DNA of 64,000 nt from assembly GCA_024698705.1 (NCBI GenBank), contig JAILQX010000025.1:20925-84924 (forward strand). Reading direction: 5' to 3'. Under the pieces are notes generated by a model that saw only the letters and a list, made by a program, of their open reading frames with translations, searched no databases and was not told where the DNA came from. A program made the position numbers and the translations under genes. This DNA is from Lachnospiraceae bacterium. GTDB taxonomy: Bacteria; Bacillota; Clostridia; Lachnospirales; Lachnospiraceae. Shown here one piece after another: positions 1-9,723 of this stretch (position 1 is its first letter; each line of letters opens with the position of its first letter).

Positions 1-161
1 GTGTTTCCATCATGTACCACCATATATTGTGGTTGTGCTTAAGGTGGGGGTGTTTTTTGTGTTATTTGCACTAAAAAGCTGTAAAAATTTTGTTAGATTT
101 GTCCCGCAAAAAAGTCTCTGCCAACGCTCTGATTCATGAAAGATCAATGGAAAAACAGCAT

Positions 162-189
162 AAAAAAAGCAGGAACACGAGGTTCCTGC
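162..189 (-). terminator. Rho-independent terminator after the hydrolase/ATP-grasp gene
   Basis: Minus strand GCAGGAAC-CTCGT-GTTCCTGC followed by T7. Confidence 0.85.
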
Positions 190-210
190 CCTTAATAATG
201 TCGATTGAAT

Positions 211-2655
211 TCAGTTTTTCACGACTGTCGTGCCAAGTATCACCCCGCACAGATCTTCGAATTCCATGCCGGCTGTCTTTGCTTCAAGCACAAAATGTGC
301 ATCCGAATACAACTGAGGCAGTGAATCACACTCCAGACATACGAATGAGCCGTCATCACGCACGATAAAATCCATCTTTGCATAAGCCATGACACCCAGT
401 ACCTCCGTAACGGTCTCCGCAGCCTCCTTGAGCTTTTCTGCAAGTTCATTCGGTATATCCGCAGGACACTTGGGCTTGCGCTTTCCTTCGAGCGTCATAC
501 CGGACTCTTCATCCACTGTTTCCAGAGGCAGAACTTCAAGCACAGGCAATGCCTTTCCGTGCAGTGTGCCTACGGCGAATTCACGTCCGGCCACATATTC
601 TTCCACAAGGATATCGCTCTCCCACTTAAATGCTTCACGAACTGCCTTCTGATATGCGTTCACATCGTTTGCGACCGAGATACCTATTCCGATACCGCCG
701 TTGTTCGGCTTAACGATAACGGGATAATTAAGTCCGCATGCCTCAGGCATAACAAGCTTCTTGCCACGGAATACAACATATCCAAGCGGAACCGGTACCC
801 CTGCTGCAGCCATGAGCTGCTTTGCGACCGACTTGTTCGAAGACAAAGCCGAAGAAAAATAATCGCAGCCTGTATAGCTTATGCCGATAAGGTCGAGCAT
901 GGACTGTACCTTTCCGTTCTCGCCGTTTGAGCCGTGAAGCGCTATGAACACCATGTCAGCCTGTCTGCATATCTGTATGACATTCGGTCCGAAATAAGCC
1001 GGCGACTGATCCGTACGGCGCTTTCTCACCGCCCAGAGATCCGGTATGTCATCCGGAATATCCGAAAGCTCGAGCGAATACTTATCGGGATCAACAAATG
1101 CATCCTTTATATTTTCTTCCGTTTCGCCGTATCCCATAAATGAATCCAGTAATATGACGTTATGTCCCTGACCTTTGAGTATCTCCGATACGGTATAGCC
1201 GGTACGAAGAGAGAGATTTCTCTCATTTGACAGACCGCCCGCAAGAACGACGATATTGATCTCTTCCGCAAGCTCGGGATCTATCACCGTTTCTTCAGCG
1301 AGATCTTCTACGGCCAGATCCGAACCGTCCATGTTGAGTTCCAGGGTATTCATCATTTCCTTGGTCATCGATAGTATCTGAAGGACTCCTCGCACCTTGT
1401 CGGGCGGCAGATCCAGATCATACCTTTTCTTAAGTATCGTTTGTACCTGTGCCACAAGCACACTGCTTGCATGCTGTACCAGGAAATTCGAAAAGTTTAT
1501 GATACGGTTGATCTTCTTTGATCTTAACAGATCATCAACCATATCGATGATCTTTAACATATCACCCAGTTCAAAGCTCTCGGTTATACCTCTGACAGCC
1601 TCCAGAAACTCCGGCTTTTCTTTTGAATACATGATGCAGTAAGCGAGCAGATAAGCCGTGTTGTCGGAGTATGTCGGGTCTGCGACCATATCACACAATA
1701 TCCCCAGATAATCAGTAACGGTATGCTCACTTCCGATCGCAAATGCCTTCTGTACAAGGATCCCGACCAGCTTGTTTGTTTCACTCTTTTCCTTATCATT
1801 TACGGCGGAACGGATCATCGAATTAAAGAACTGATCCATGATCTGCATCTCCGGCCTCTGTCCGTTCGGATTGACATGGATCGCATATTCCCCGTTCTCT
1901 CCGAAATCAAAAAAAGTTACCGGCGAATGTGCCTCCGCAAATCCGAACCTTCCGTAATCATATCCGATATAATATGTCTTTTTTCCGATATCGTTCATCA
2001 GGATATTGACATAGTCAAAGTCAACGTTATGATTCTCGATCACGTCCTGCCTTAAAAGTATCCTGTCGCGGTAATGCTCCACGAACTTGTCCGAAAAGCC
2101 CTGTCCGTCAAAACTTACGCATCGCATCGGGGTGTCATTTAAGATCGCTACGTATTTGGCCTTATTTCCGCCCTTGGAATGACCGAGTACCGTAACGTTC
2201 CAATCCTCCAGATGCATCTTCTGATATACCGCACGATACCATTCCAGGGCATTGATCTGCTGGAGAGAATCGATCTGGTTAGCACCCAAAAAATCATCCT
2301 CCCACTCGTTGCTTGCGGTACCGCGGAAGGCTACTATCGCTTCATGTTCCTCATCCTCAAGAAATACTGCGGACACACCGCCACCGCCGCCGTATGCACG
2401 ATCCATATTGCTCTCTTCGATACGGATGTTCATCAGTTTATCATTCCTGCGGATAGCCATGATCAGATTCTTCCAGTCATTTCCAAGCATAAATGATGCG
2501 TAATTGTATTCGTCATCAATCTTGCTCATATCTATTCCATCAAGACACTCACGAACCGTTTTACCATGTTCCGAGAGTATTCTCGGGAACGGTCCTGTTC
2601 CGGGAAGATATACCATATTCTCCAAAAGGAGCAACTCATCCATTTTCAGATACAT
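211..2655 (-). CDS. Fusion protein: N-terminal DUF2974/Mbeg1-like alpha/beta hydrolase and C-terminal D-Ala-D-Ala-ligase-like ATP-grasp domain
   Basis: GHSKGG nucleophile elbow, SFDGQG and AEAHSP motifs; C-terminal VVLAGGLSNERNLSLRTG and VKPNNGGIGIGIS ATP-grasp motifs. ATG at 2655 preceded by GGAGGA. Confidence 0.8.
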   Translation of the reverse strand: MYLKMDELLLLENMVYLPGTGPFPRILSEHGKTVRECLDGIDMSKIDDEYNYASFMLGNDWKNLIMAIRRNDKLMNIRIEESNMDRAYGGGGGVSAVFLEDEEHEAIVAFRGTASNEWEDDFLGANQIDSLQQINALEWYRAVYQKMHLEDWNVTVLGHSKGGNKAKYVAILNDTPMRCVSFDGQGFSDKFVEHYRDRILLRQDVIENHNVDFDYVNILMNDIGKKTYYIGYDYGRFGFAEAHSPVTFFDFGENGEYAIHVNPNGQRPEMQIMDQFFNSMIRSAVNDKEKSETNKLVGILVQKAFAIGSEHTVTDYLGILCDMVADPTYSDNTAYLLAYCIMYSKEKPEFLEAVRGITESFELGDMLKIIDMVDDLLRSKKINRIINFSNFLVQHASSVLVAQVQTILKKRYDLDLPPDKVRGVLQILSMTKEMMNTLELNMDGSDLAVEDLAEETVIDPELAEEINIVVLAGGLSNERNLSLRTGYTVSEILKGQGHNVILLDSFMGYGETEENIKDAFVDPDKYSLELSDIPDDIPDLWAVRKRRTDQSPAYFGPNVIQICRQADMVFIALHGSNGENGKVQSMLDLIGISYTGCDYFSSALSSNKSVAKQLMAAAGVPVPLGYVVFRGKKLVMPEACGLNYPVIVKPNNGGIGIGISVANDVNAYQKAVREAFKWESDILVEEYVAGREFAVGTLHGKALPVLEVLPLETVDEESGMTLEGKRKPKCPADIPNELAEKLKEAAETVTEVLGVMAYAKMDFIVRDDGSFVCLECDSLPQLYSDAHFVLEAKTAGMEFEDLCGVILGTTVVKN

Positions 2656-2671
2656 CAGTCTGTCCTCCAAA

Positions 2672-3154
2672 CTAATTTGATTCTATCTCCTCGATCAGAG
2701 CCTGAAATACAAGATTCAGGTTTTCATTTTCAAGGCGCATGTTACGCACCAGGTTCACGCTGATATAACGAAGAAGCTCCACACCCGCTTTCGGATGTGC
2801 TTCCACATATGCATTGAATGCGCGGTCATCTATCGACAATGTCCTGCATGAAGTAACGGCATGCACCGTTGCGGAACGTTTGTCCTCATCGATCATGGCC
2901 ATCTCTCCGAACACCGGCTTCATTGAATCATCCAGGGACGCGCATACAAATTTTTCTCCGTACAATGTGGACCTGATAATGTCAACTTTTCCCTCAAGAA
3001 GGATGAACATCTCCCTGCCCTTTTCGCCATCACTTATGATGTCTGTGTCCGCTTCGAACCGTCTCTCCTTAAGACTTTCGAACAAGCTTGTCATATCCTC
3101 CTCCGAAAGTTTTTTAAAGAAAGGGAAATCCTTTAATACATGATGATCGGACAT
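2672..3154 (-). CDS. Stand-alone cyclic-nucleotide-binding (Crp-type sensor) domain protein without HTH
   Basis: FGEMAMIDEDKRSATVHAVTSCRTL phosphate-binding-cassette pattern; start overlaps upstream stop (TAATG). Confidence 0.85.
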   Translation of the reverse strand: MSDHHVLKDFPFFKKLSEEDMTSLFESLKERRFEADTDIISDGEKGREMFILLEGKVDIIRSTLYGEKFVCASLDDSMKPVFGEMAMIDEDKRSATVHAVTSCRTLSIDDRAFNAYVEAHPKAGVELLRYISVNLVRNMRLENENLNLVFQALIEEIESN

Positions 3155-4314
3155 TATTTTTCCTCCCCAAGTATGATGGCACCCATATTTGCTCCGAGTA
3201 CGAAATCATCCGGTGGATTCAGTTTAGGTGCATTTGTTTCAAGTTTCTTTACGTCTTTGAGTTTCTGAACTATTTCCCCGTAATTTGTGGACTTCTGTGC
3301 CTCAGAGAGTATCCTGTGTTTGATCTCTTTTTCAACTCCGATATTCTCAAGAACACCGAGAAGCAAAAATCCCTTATCTTTCTTATATTTTGTAAACAGT
3401 TCTCCGTATGTACGGCCGGCCCATTCATCCTCTATCGGTATGATCTGGACCGATACACCGTCGCCGTTGTCGAGGAACGAGCTCATGACCTTGCTCATGC
3501 CGCTGTAATTTGTCGAGGTCGCCAGGATGTACCTGGTGTACTCATCTGCGTATATAACTTCAGCACAGTTCTGCACCTCAAGATACGTCTTGTAACGCTC
3601 CGTACGTACCTCTGCGCAGATATGACATTTTGCATTCATATTCCTGAACATCAATGCACTCACAAACACTCTCGAATCCACGAGTTCGTCATCGAGCGAC
3701 TCCTGATTCTCTCCTATTATGAGCACCTTTGATGCTGATTTCGCATTGGCCTTTATAAGTGTCTGTTCTTCGGTATAATCTCCGCGCAGTATATTGAGTC
3801 CTTTGAGAGATCTGTCATCGCGCAACACGTCAAGCTTCGACTCTTCCGTGCTGCTTATCAGTATCAGATCCGAAGCCTTGAGTTCTTTATTTTTACGTAA
3901 AATATCAAGGAGAAGTCCCTTGATATCATTTTTCCATCCACATATGATGATATGATCTTTCATTTCCTGCATCTTTCTGCGTCCTCTTTGCCTATTCAAC
4001 CGCTTCGTGACCATTGCCGACGATATGTAACCCGTGATCGTCGACAGACCGATCATCCCGAGTATCAGCACCAGGATGCCGATCATCCTTCCCGGAAGAC
4101 TTTCGGTGAATACGTAATCATTGCCCGCCATCGACAGCACATTAAATACGACCACATCAACAAAACGGATATCCTCGCCCGCTGAGATCAGGGTCTTGTA
4201 ACAGACCGCACATACCGCCAGATATACCAGTACGATGACCATGATAGTGTCGATATGATTCTCTCTCGTAAGACGCTTAATTTTTCGAAACAGCCTTCGC
4301 AGTTTTACTTTCAT
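3154..4314 (-). CDS. Ion channel with two TM segments, pore loop and TrkA-N/RCK-like domain, CASTOR/POLLUX-like
   Basis: TM helices, non-K+ filter region SMAGNDYVFTESLPGR, HIIICGWKNDIKGLL nucleotide-binding motif. Confidence 0.75.
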   Translation of the reverse strand: MKVKLRRLFRKIKRLTRENHIDTIMVIVLVYLAVCAVCYKTLISAGEDIRFVDVVVFNVLSMAGNDYVFTESLPGRMIGILVLILGMIGLSTITGYISSAMVTKRLNRQRGRRKMQEMKDHIIICGWKNDIKGLLLDILRKNKELKASDLILISSTEESKLDVLRDDRSLKGLNILRGDYTEEQTLIKANAKSASKVLIIGENQESLDDELVDSRVFVSALMFRNMNAKCHICAEVRTERYKTYLEVQNCAEVIYADEYTRYILATSTNYSGMSKVMSSFLDNGDGVSVQIIPIEDEWAGRTYGELFTKYKKDKGFLLLGVLENIGVEKEIKHRILSEAQKSTNYGEIVQKLKDVKKLETNAPKLNPPDDFVLGANMGAIILGEEK

Positions 4315-4346
4315 ATCAGTGTTCCCGCATAACCTGTGATCAAACC

Positions 4347-5444
4347 TTATACATTGAATCTGAAAAGGATGACGTCTCCGTCCTTTACCACGTAATCCTT
4401 TCCTTCCATGCCGACAAGTCCCTTCTCTCTTGCTGCCGCAAGACTTCCCTGTTCAAGCAGATCCTTGTAATTGACGACTTCAGCCTTTATGAAGCCCCTT
4501 TCAAAGTCCGTGTGGATCTTTCCGGCTGCCTGCGGTGCTTTCGTTCCGATCTTTATCGTCCAGGCTCTGCACTCATCCTCTCCTGCAGTCAAAAAGCTCA
4601 TAAGATTAAGCAAACGATAACTTGCTGATATGAGCTTGTCCAGTCCCGATTCCTTAAGTCCGAGATCCTCTAAGAACATAGCTTTCTCGTCATCATCAAG
4701 CTCTGCTATCTCCTGTTCTATCTGGGCACAGATCACAAATACCTCCGAGCCGTTTGCCGCCGCATAATCCCTTACAGCCTTAACATGTGCATTACCTGCT
4801 CCGTCATCGGCAAGATCATCCTCTCCGACATTTGCCGCAAATATGACCGGCTTTGCGGTAAGAAGATTGTATGTTGCAATAAATCCCTCTTCATCCTCAT
4901 CACCGCACTCAAAGCTTATCGCAAGCTTTCCTGCTTCAAGATGAGCTATGAGTCTCTTTATGAATTCAACCTCTTTTGCTATCTTTTTGTCATTGTTTGC
5001 AGCCCTGCCCTGCTTTGCAAGACGTCTTTCCAGCACCTCTATATCGGCAAATATAAGCTCGAGATTGATGGTTTCTATATCACGCAGCGGATCAACGCTT
5101 CCGTCAACATGGACAACATTGCTGTCCTCAAAGCATCTTACGACATGTACGAGCGCATCCACCTCTCTGATATTTGCCAGAAACTGGTTACCAAGTCCTT
5201 CTCCCTTGCTCGCTCCCTTGACAAGCCCCGCTATGTCGACAAACTCTATGACTGCGGGTGTAACCTTCTTTGTATGGTACAGTTCTCCGAGCAGCTTTAT
5301 CCTTTCATCCGGTACGGCCACGACTCCAACGTTCGGATCTATCGTACAGAACGGATAATTTGCCGACTCCGCTCCCGCCTTTGTAAGTGAATTGAATAAT
5401 GTGGATTTGCCTACGTTTGGCAGACCCAAAATGCCTAGTTTCAT
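4347..5444 (-). CDS. ychF: Redox-regulated ATPase/GTPase YchF
   Basis: [27 protein letters not shown]-terminal TGS domain. Confidence 0.97.
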   Translation of the reverse strand: MKLGILGLPNVGKSTLFNSLTKAGAESANYPFCTIDPNVGVVAVPDERIKLLGELYHTKKVTPAVIEFVDIAGLVKGASKGEGLGNQFLANIREVDALVHVVRCFEDSNVVHVDGSVDPLRDIETINLELIFADIEVLERRLAKQGRAANNDKKIAKEVEFIKRLIAHLEAGKLAISFECGDEDEEGFIATYNLLTAKPVIFAANVGEDDLADDGAGNAHVKAVRDYAAANGSEVFVICAQIEQEIAELDDDEKAMFLEDLGLKESGLDKLISASYRLLNLMSFLTAGEDECRAWTIKIGTKAPQAAGKIHTDFERGFIKAEVVNYKDLLEQGSLAAAREKGLVGMEGKDYVVKDGDVILFRFNV

Positions 5445-5583
5445 GATCTATCTCCTTGCACCCGTAAATACGGGATAATTTATATTTTGTATTTTTTAAG
5501 CCCGATGTAACTAGTGTATTATAACATCGGACCCTGTTTTTCTCAATAGCGCAGCACAACAAAAAGAACTGCCGCGGATAAAT

Positions 5584-5617
5584 AAAAAGAACTGCCGATC
5601 GTCTCGGCAGCTCTTTG
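5584..5617 (-). terminator. Rho-independent terminator after the histidine phosphatase gene
   Basis: AAAGAGCTGCCG-AGACGAT-CGGCAGTTCTTTTT on the minus strand. Confidence 0.8.
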
Positions 5618-5650
5618 TTATCTGATTTGTGATCGCATGGACCGTCCATG

Positions 5651-6202
5651 TCATATAAGCCTCAAAAGCTTGCAGTTTTCTATTCCGACAGACCAATAAT
5701 CCTTTATGGGGATATTTCTGATCCTGTTTATTATGCTTAAGTTCATGGCTCCATGTCCGACTATCAGGATATCCTTGCCTTCCGTGAGGAGAGGATATAC
5801 CATCTCGTCAAGAAAAGCGCCCGTCCTTTCGAACAATTCTTCAAAGCTCTCTCCGTCTTCTACCGGAACCGTATACTTTTCCGGTTCCTTAAATAAAACA
5901 TTTACGGGACAGCCCGGGATCTTGAAGCTGTTCTCCACGCCTTCGTATATACCAAAGCACATTTCGACCAGCCTTGTATCTTCGATGATCGGAATATCTC
6001 TGTCTCCTGCGATTATCGCGGCGGTCTCGGCCGCTCTCTTTAAAGGAGATGTGTAGATGATATCCAGATTCACATCCGCATATGTGGCGGCTGCATCTCT
6101 TGCCATCTGCCTTCCGCTATCATTAAGAGGGATATCGGTCCTGCCCTGGAGTTTATGCATATCGTTCCAGTCGGTCCTTCCATGTCTCATAATATATAGC
6201 AT
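5651..6202 (-). CDS. Histidine phosphatase family protein
   Basis: LYIMRHGRTDWN and VGHGAMN motifs. Confidence 0.92.
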   Translation of the reverse strand: MLYIMRHGRTDWNDMHKLQGRTDIPLNDSGRQMARDAAATYADVNLDIIYTSPLKRAAETAAIIAGDRDIPIIEDTRLVEMCFGIYEGVENSFKIPGCPVNVLFKEPEKYTVPVEDGESFEELFERTGAFLDEMVYPLLTEGKDILIVGHGAMNLSIINRIRNIPIKDYWSVGIENCKLLRLI

Positions 6203-6217
6203 TTAATGGCCTCCCGA

Positions 6218-7237
6218 TCAGAATTTGCCTGCTTTTGCAGCTTCTTCGATAGATACGGCTACGGCAACGGTCATACCAACCATAGGATTGTTACCTGCAC
6301 CGATAAGGCCCATCATCTCAACGTGAGCGGGAACTGAAGAAGAACCTGCGAACTGAGCGTCTGAATGCATACGTCCCATAGTATCTGTCATACCGTATGA
6401 AGCAGGACCTGCTGCCATGTTATCGGGATGAAGTGTACGTCCTGTACCGCCGCCTGAAGCAACTGAGAAATACTTCTTGCCTGCTTCAACTCTTTCCTTC
6501 TTGTATGTTCCTGCAACGGGATGCTGGAATCTTGTGGGGTTGGTTGAGTTACCTGTGATAGATACATCAACATTCTCCTTCCACATGATCGCAACGCCTT
6601 CCTGAACATCGTTTGCTCCGTAGCAGTTAACCTTTGCACGCGGAGAATCGGGATTCTTTGAATAACATTTACGGAAAACTTCTTTTACTTCGCCCGTGAA
6701 ATAATCATAATCCGTCTCAACATATGTAAATCCGTTTATTCTGGAAATGATCTGTGCTGCGTCTTTTCCAAGACCGTTAAGGATAACTCTTAAGGGTTTC
6801 TGACGAACCTTGTTGGCTTTCTCTGCAATACCGATAGCACCTTCGGCTGCCGCAAATGACTCATGTCCCGCAAGGAATGCGAAACACTCTGTGTCTTCTT
6901 CAAGAAGCATCTTTCCGAGGTTTCCGTGTCCAAGACCAACCTTACGTCTGTCTGCTACGGAACCGGGAATACAGAATGACTGAAGTCCCTCACCGATCGC
7001 TGCTGCTGCTTCCGATGCTTTTTTGCATCCTTTCTTGATAGCGATCGCTGCGCCTACGGTATAAGCCCACTTTGCGTTCTCGAAACAGATCGGCTGAATG
7101 CTCTCAACCTGCTTATATACATCAAGGCCTGCAGCTTTTGTGATCTCTGCCGCCTCTTCAACACTTCCGATTCCATACTCATTCAACTTAGCAAGAATCT
7201 GTTTTTCTCTTCTTTCATATGATTCAAATAATGCCAT
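6218..7237 (-). CDS. GGGtGRT family protein
   Basis: Diagnostic SGGGTGRTLHPDNMAAGPASYGMTDTMGRMHSDAQFAGSSSVPAHVEMMGLIGAGNNPMVG. Confidence 0.9.
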   Translation of the reverse strand: MALFESYERREKQILAKLNEYGIGSVEEAAEITKAAGLDVYKQVESIQPICFENAKWAYTVGAAIAIKKGCKKASEAAAAIGEGLQSFCIPGSVADRRKVGLGHGNLGKMLLEEDTECFAFLAGHESFAAAEGAIGIAEKANKVRQKPLRVILNGLGKDAAQIISRINGFTYVETDYDYFTGEVKEVFRKCYSKNPDSPRAKVNCYGANDVQEGVAIMWKENVDVSITGNSTNPTRFQHPVAGTYKKERVEAGKKYFSVASGGGTGRTLHPDNMAAGPASYGMTDTMGRMHSDAQFAGSSSVPAHVEMMGLIGAGNNPMVGMTVAVAVSIEEAAKAGKF

Positions 7238-7254
7238 TGTTATTGTCCTCCTGA

Positions 7255-7947
7255 TTACTCTTTACGTGGATCGATGAATCTTACAGCGTCAGCAACACGA
7301 CCATACTGTCCTGAAGCCTTTTCAAGGGCTGTCTTAGCATCGTCACCGGCCTTAATGAAATCCATCATCTTACCGAAGTTAACATACTTGTAACCGATTA
7401 TCTCGTCATCCTCGTCAAGAGCAAGCTCTGTAACATAACCATCGGTCATTTCCAGATATCTGGGACCTTTTTCCTTTGTGCCGTACATTGTACCAACCAT
7501 GGATCTGCTTCCCTTACCGAGATCTTCAAGACCAGCACCGATCTGAAGTCCGTCCTCAGAGAATGCACTCTGTGTACGACCGTAAACGATCTGAAGGAAC
7601 AGCTCTCTCATAGCTGTATTGATAGCATCACATACAAGGTCCGTATTAAGTGCTTCAAGGATCGTAAGTCCCGGTAAAATCTCTGCTGCCATAGCTGCAG
7701 AATGGGTCATTCCCGAACATCCTATTGTCTCAACAAGAGCTTCCTGGATGATACCGTCCTTAACATTGAGTGAAAGCTTACATGTTCCCTGCTGAGGTGC
7801 ACACCAGCCAATACCATGTGTGTATCCGGAGATATCTTTGATCTCTTTGGCTTTTACCCATTTTGCCTCTTCCGGAATGGGTGCTGCGCCATGGGAAACT
7901 CCCTGAGTAACCGGACACATGTTCTTTACTTCCGTTGAATAAATCAT
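7255..7947 (-). CDS. Iron-sulfur cluster assembly scaffold (NifU/IscU-like) protein paired with the GGGtGRT protein
   Basis: GWCAPQQGTC and ETIGCSGMTHSAAMAAEIL resemble the NifU-N scaffold; adjacent to the GGGtGRT gene. Confidence 0.85.
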   Translation of the reverse strand: MIYSTEVKNMCPVTQGVSHGAAPIPEEAKWVKAKEIKDISGYTHGIGWCAPQQGTCKLSLNVKDGIIQEALVETIGCSGMTHSAAMAAEILPGLTILEALNTDLVCDAINTAMRELFLQIVYGRTQSAFSEDGLQIGAGLEDLGKGSRSMVGTMYGTKEKGPRYLEMTDGYVTELALDEDDEIIGYKYVNFGKMMDFIKAGDDAKTALEKASGQYGRVADAVRFIDPRKE

Positions 7948-8140
7948 ATATATTTCCTCCTACAGTTATATATTTATGGTTATGTTCCCGGCGTTCATCC
8001 GGGATTTTACCCATTTTTTTCTCAGACCGCTACATAAAGGGACCGCCACGTCCGACCGTTCCCCGATCAACAGCAGTTTAATCTATTCTACTCTATTTAC
8101 ACTGATATGAAAAGAAAAAAAATAAACATATTTGATGCAT

Positions 8141-8665
8141 TTACAGGATGCTCTCCTTGCTTATCAGCTGGCTGACGGAATCAACATCCTTTATGTGCCG
8201 CAACGTGAACGCGGTCTGATCGGAAGGCTTTCTGCTGTATCCCGATGTCTCCGTTCCGCTTGCGAAGTATATATTGCCCGTACCATCCGGAAATAACTCC
8301 GTACTGAAATCCGGAAGATGACTCCTCTCCACGCTTCTTATCCTGTTGCTTTCGTTTATGATGATCCTCTGATTGGTTATCACATAAAAAGTATTGCTGT
8401 TCTTATATGCTTTTACGATCAGCCGGCCTATCGACATATAAAGTCCTATAGCCACAAACACCATGCCGTATAATGCCACGCCCGCAGATCCGGAAGCAAC
8501 TATGGCACCTATGGTCCAGAATATGGCAAAGCCTGCCCATACGACACTGAACGGTATGAGATACGCATCCTCTTTTGAAAGCAGTTTTCCGGGCTCCGGC
8601 TTTCCGGTCCACATCTCAAATTCATCAAGTCTCATCAGATCCTTGAACCAAGTCTTTTCTTTCAT
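8141..8665 (-). CDS. Small membrane protein with bacterial PH-like domain
   Basis: Two TM helices followed by YVITNQRIIINES..RSVERSHL. Confidence 0.7.
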   Translation of the reverse strand: MKEKTWFKDLMRLDEFEMWTGKPEPGKLLSKEDAYLIPFSVVWAGFAIFWTIGAIVASGSAGVALYGMVFVAIGLYMSIGRLIVKAYKNSNTFYVITNQRIIINESNRIRSVERSHLPDFSTELFPDGTGNIYFASGTETSGYSRKPSDQTAFTLRHIKDVDSVSQLISKESIL

Positions 8666-8680
8666 CGTGCTTTCTCCGTT

Positions 8681-9073
8681 TTAGAATGTAACAGTTTTGG
8701 GCGGCTCTGTAAATGATGAGAATACAGCCGTTGCATCCTTGAAGTATAATACCTCAGTATTGTCATCCTCTGCCGAATACATGGCCTTTAACGAAGGATG
8801 CTCATCAAGCATGTGTGCCTTTGCTTCTATCCTGTCATCTCTTACCAGAGTACCTGCTACTCTGAGCCATCTGCCATCCTTGAACGCACAGATCTCAACC
8901 TTGGGATTGGCCCGGATCTGCTTTGATACATCCTTTGACTTGCCTGTCTGAATGTAAAGCTTTCCTTCAAATATGTCTGCCGTTCCGAACGGACGGACTC
9001 TGGGCTGATCCTTGTCCACCGTCGCAAGATAATATGTTTCCGCTTCCTTTAAAAATCTGTAAACCTCTTCCAT
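8681..9073 (-). CDS. Pyridoxamine 5'-phosphate oxidase family (flavin-binding) protein
   Basis: MEEVYRFLKEAETYYLATVDKDQPRVRPFG; start trimmed to MEEVYR. Confidence 0.88.
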   Translation of the reverse strand: MEEVYRFLKEAETYYLATVDKDQPRVRPFGTADIFEGKLYIQTGKSKDVSKQIRANPKVEICAFKDGRWLRVAGTLVRDDRIEAKAHMLDEHPSLKAMYSAEDDNTEVLYFKDATAVFSSFTEPPKTVTF

Positions 9074-9090
9074 TTTCTGTCCTTTCCGCT

Positions 9091-9723
9091 TTAAGCATTG
9101 CCGATATGTTCCGCCACCGCATAGCAATAACCTTCCTCTTCCCAGAGTCTGAAACGATAATCGTCAGCTGCTACGCCCGGTGCATCACATAACACAACTT
9201 TGTTATCATCGATCTTAAATACAGCCTTATCTATAGGATATGCAAGACCTTTACCGACGGCCTTGATAAAGCTCTCCTTTAATACCCACAGTTTTGTGAG
9301 GTAAATATCACGCTCTTCGCCGGACAGCTGCTCTATCCCTTCAAGCTCTTCTCCTCCAAAGAAACGCCTTGCGATCTTAAGCGAACATCTGCCGACAGCT
9401 TCCACATCGCATCCGACCTCATGATCGGCCATGACAAGCAAAACCCTGTTGCCCGAATGAGAGATATTGTGATCGATACCGGCTGCTCCCATGATCCGTG
9501 GCTTGCCGTTTGCATCCGTTTCGACACGTCCGTCATACACTACGTTGCATTCCTTACATGCCTTCCTTAACAGGTCTTCCGCTGCAAGCGATCTCATCTT
9601 ATCTTCCATGCCCTTAAGCCTGTCGGTCTTTTTCTTCCTGTATCCGGCAGCCTGCATGTAGCTTTCGTTAAATCTGTTTTCATCCTTTAGCTCATCGGTC
9701 CGTGAAGTATATATTCTTATCAT
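9091..9723 (-). CDS. 4'-phosphopantetheinyl transferase superfamily protein
   Basis: NISHSGNRVLLVMADHEVGCDVE and KLWVLKESFIKAVGKGL. Confidence 0.92.
   Translation of the reverse strand: MIRIYTSRTDELKDENRFNESYMQAAGYRKKKTDRLKGMEDKMRSLAAEDLLRKACKECNVVYDGRVETDANGKPRIMGAAGIDHNISHSGNRVLLVMADHEVGCDVEAVGRCSLKIARRFFGGEELEGIEQLSGEERDIYLTKLWVLKESFIKAVGKGLAYPIDKAVFKIDDNKVVLCDAPGVAADDYRFRLWEEEGYCYAVAEHIGNA

Noticed and set aside
4785-5390. 201-aa plus-strand ORF opposite ychF
   Set aside because: Antisense to a highly conserved gene with no recognisable domain.
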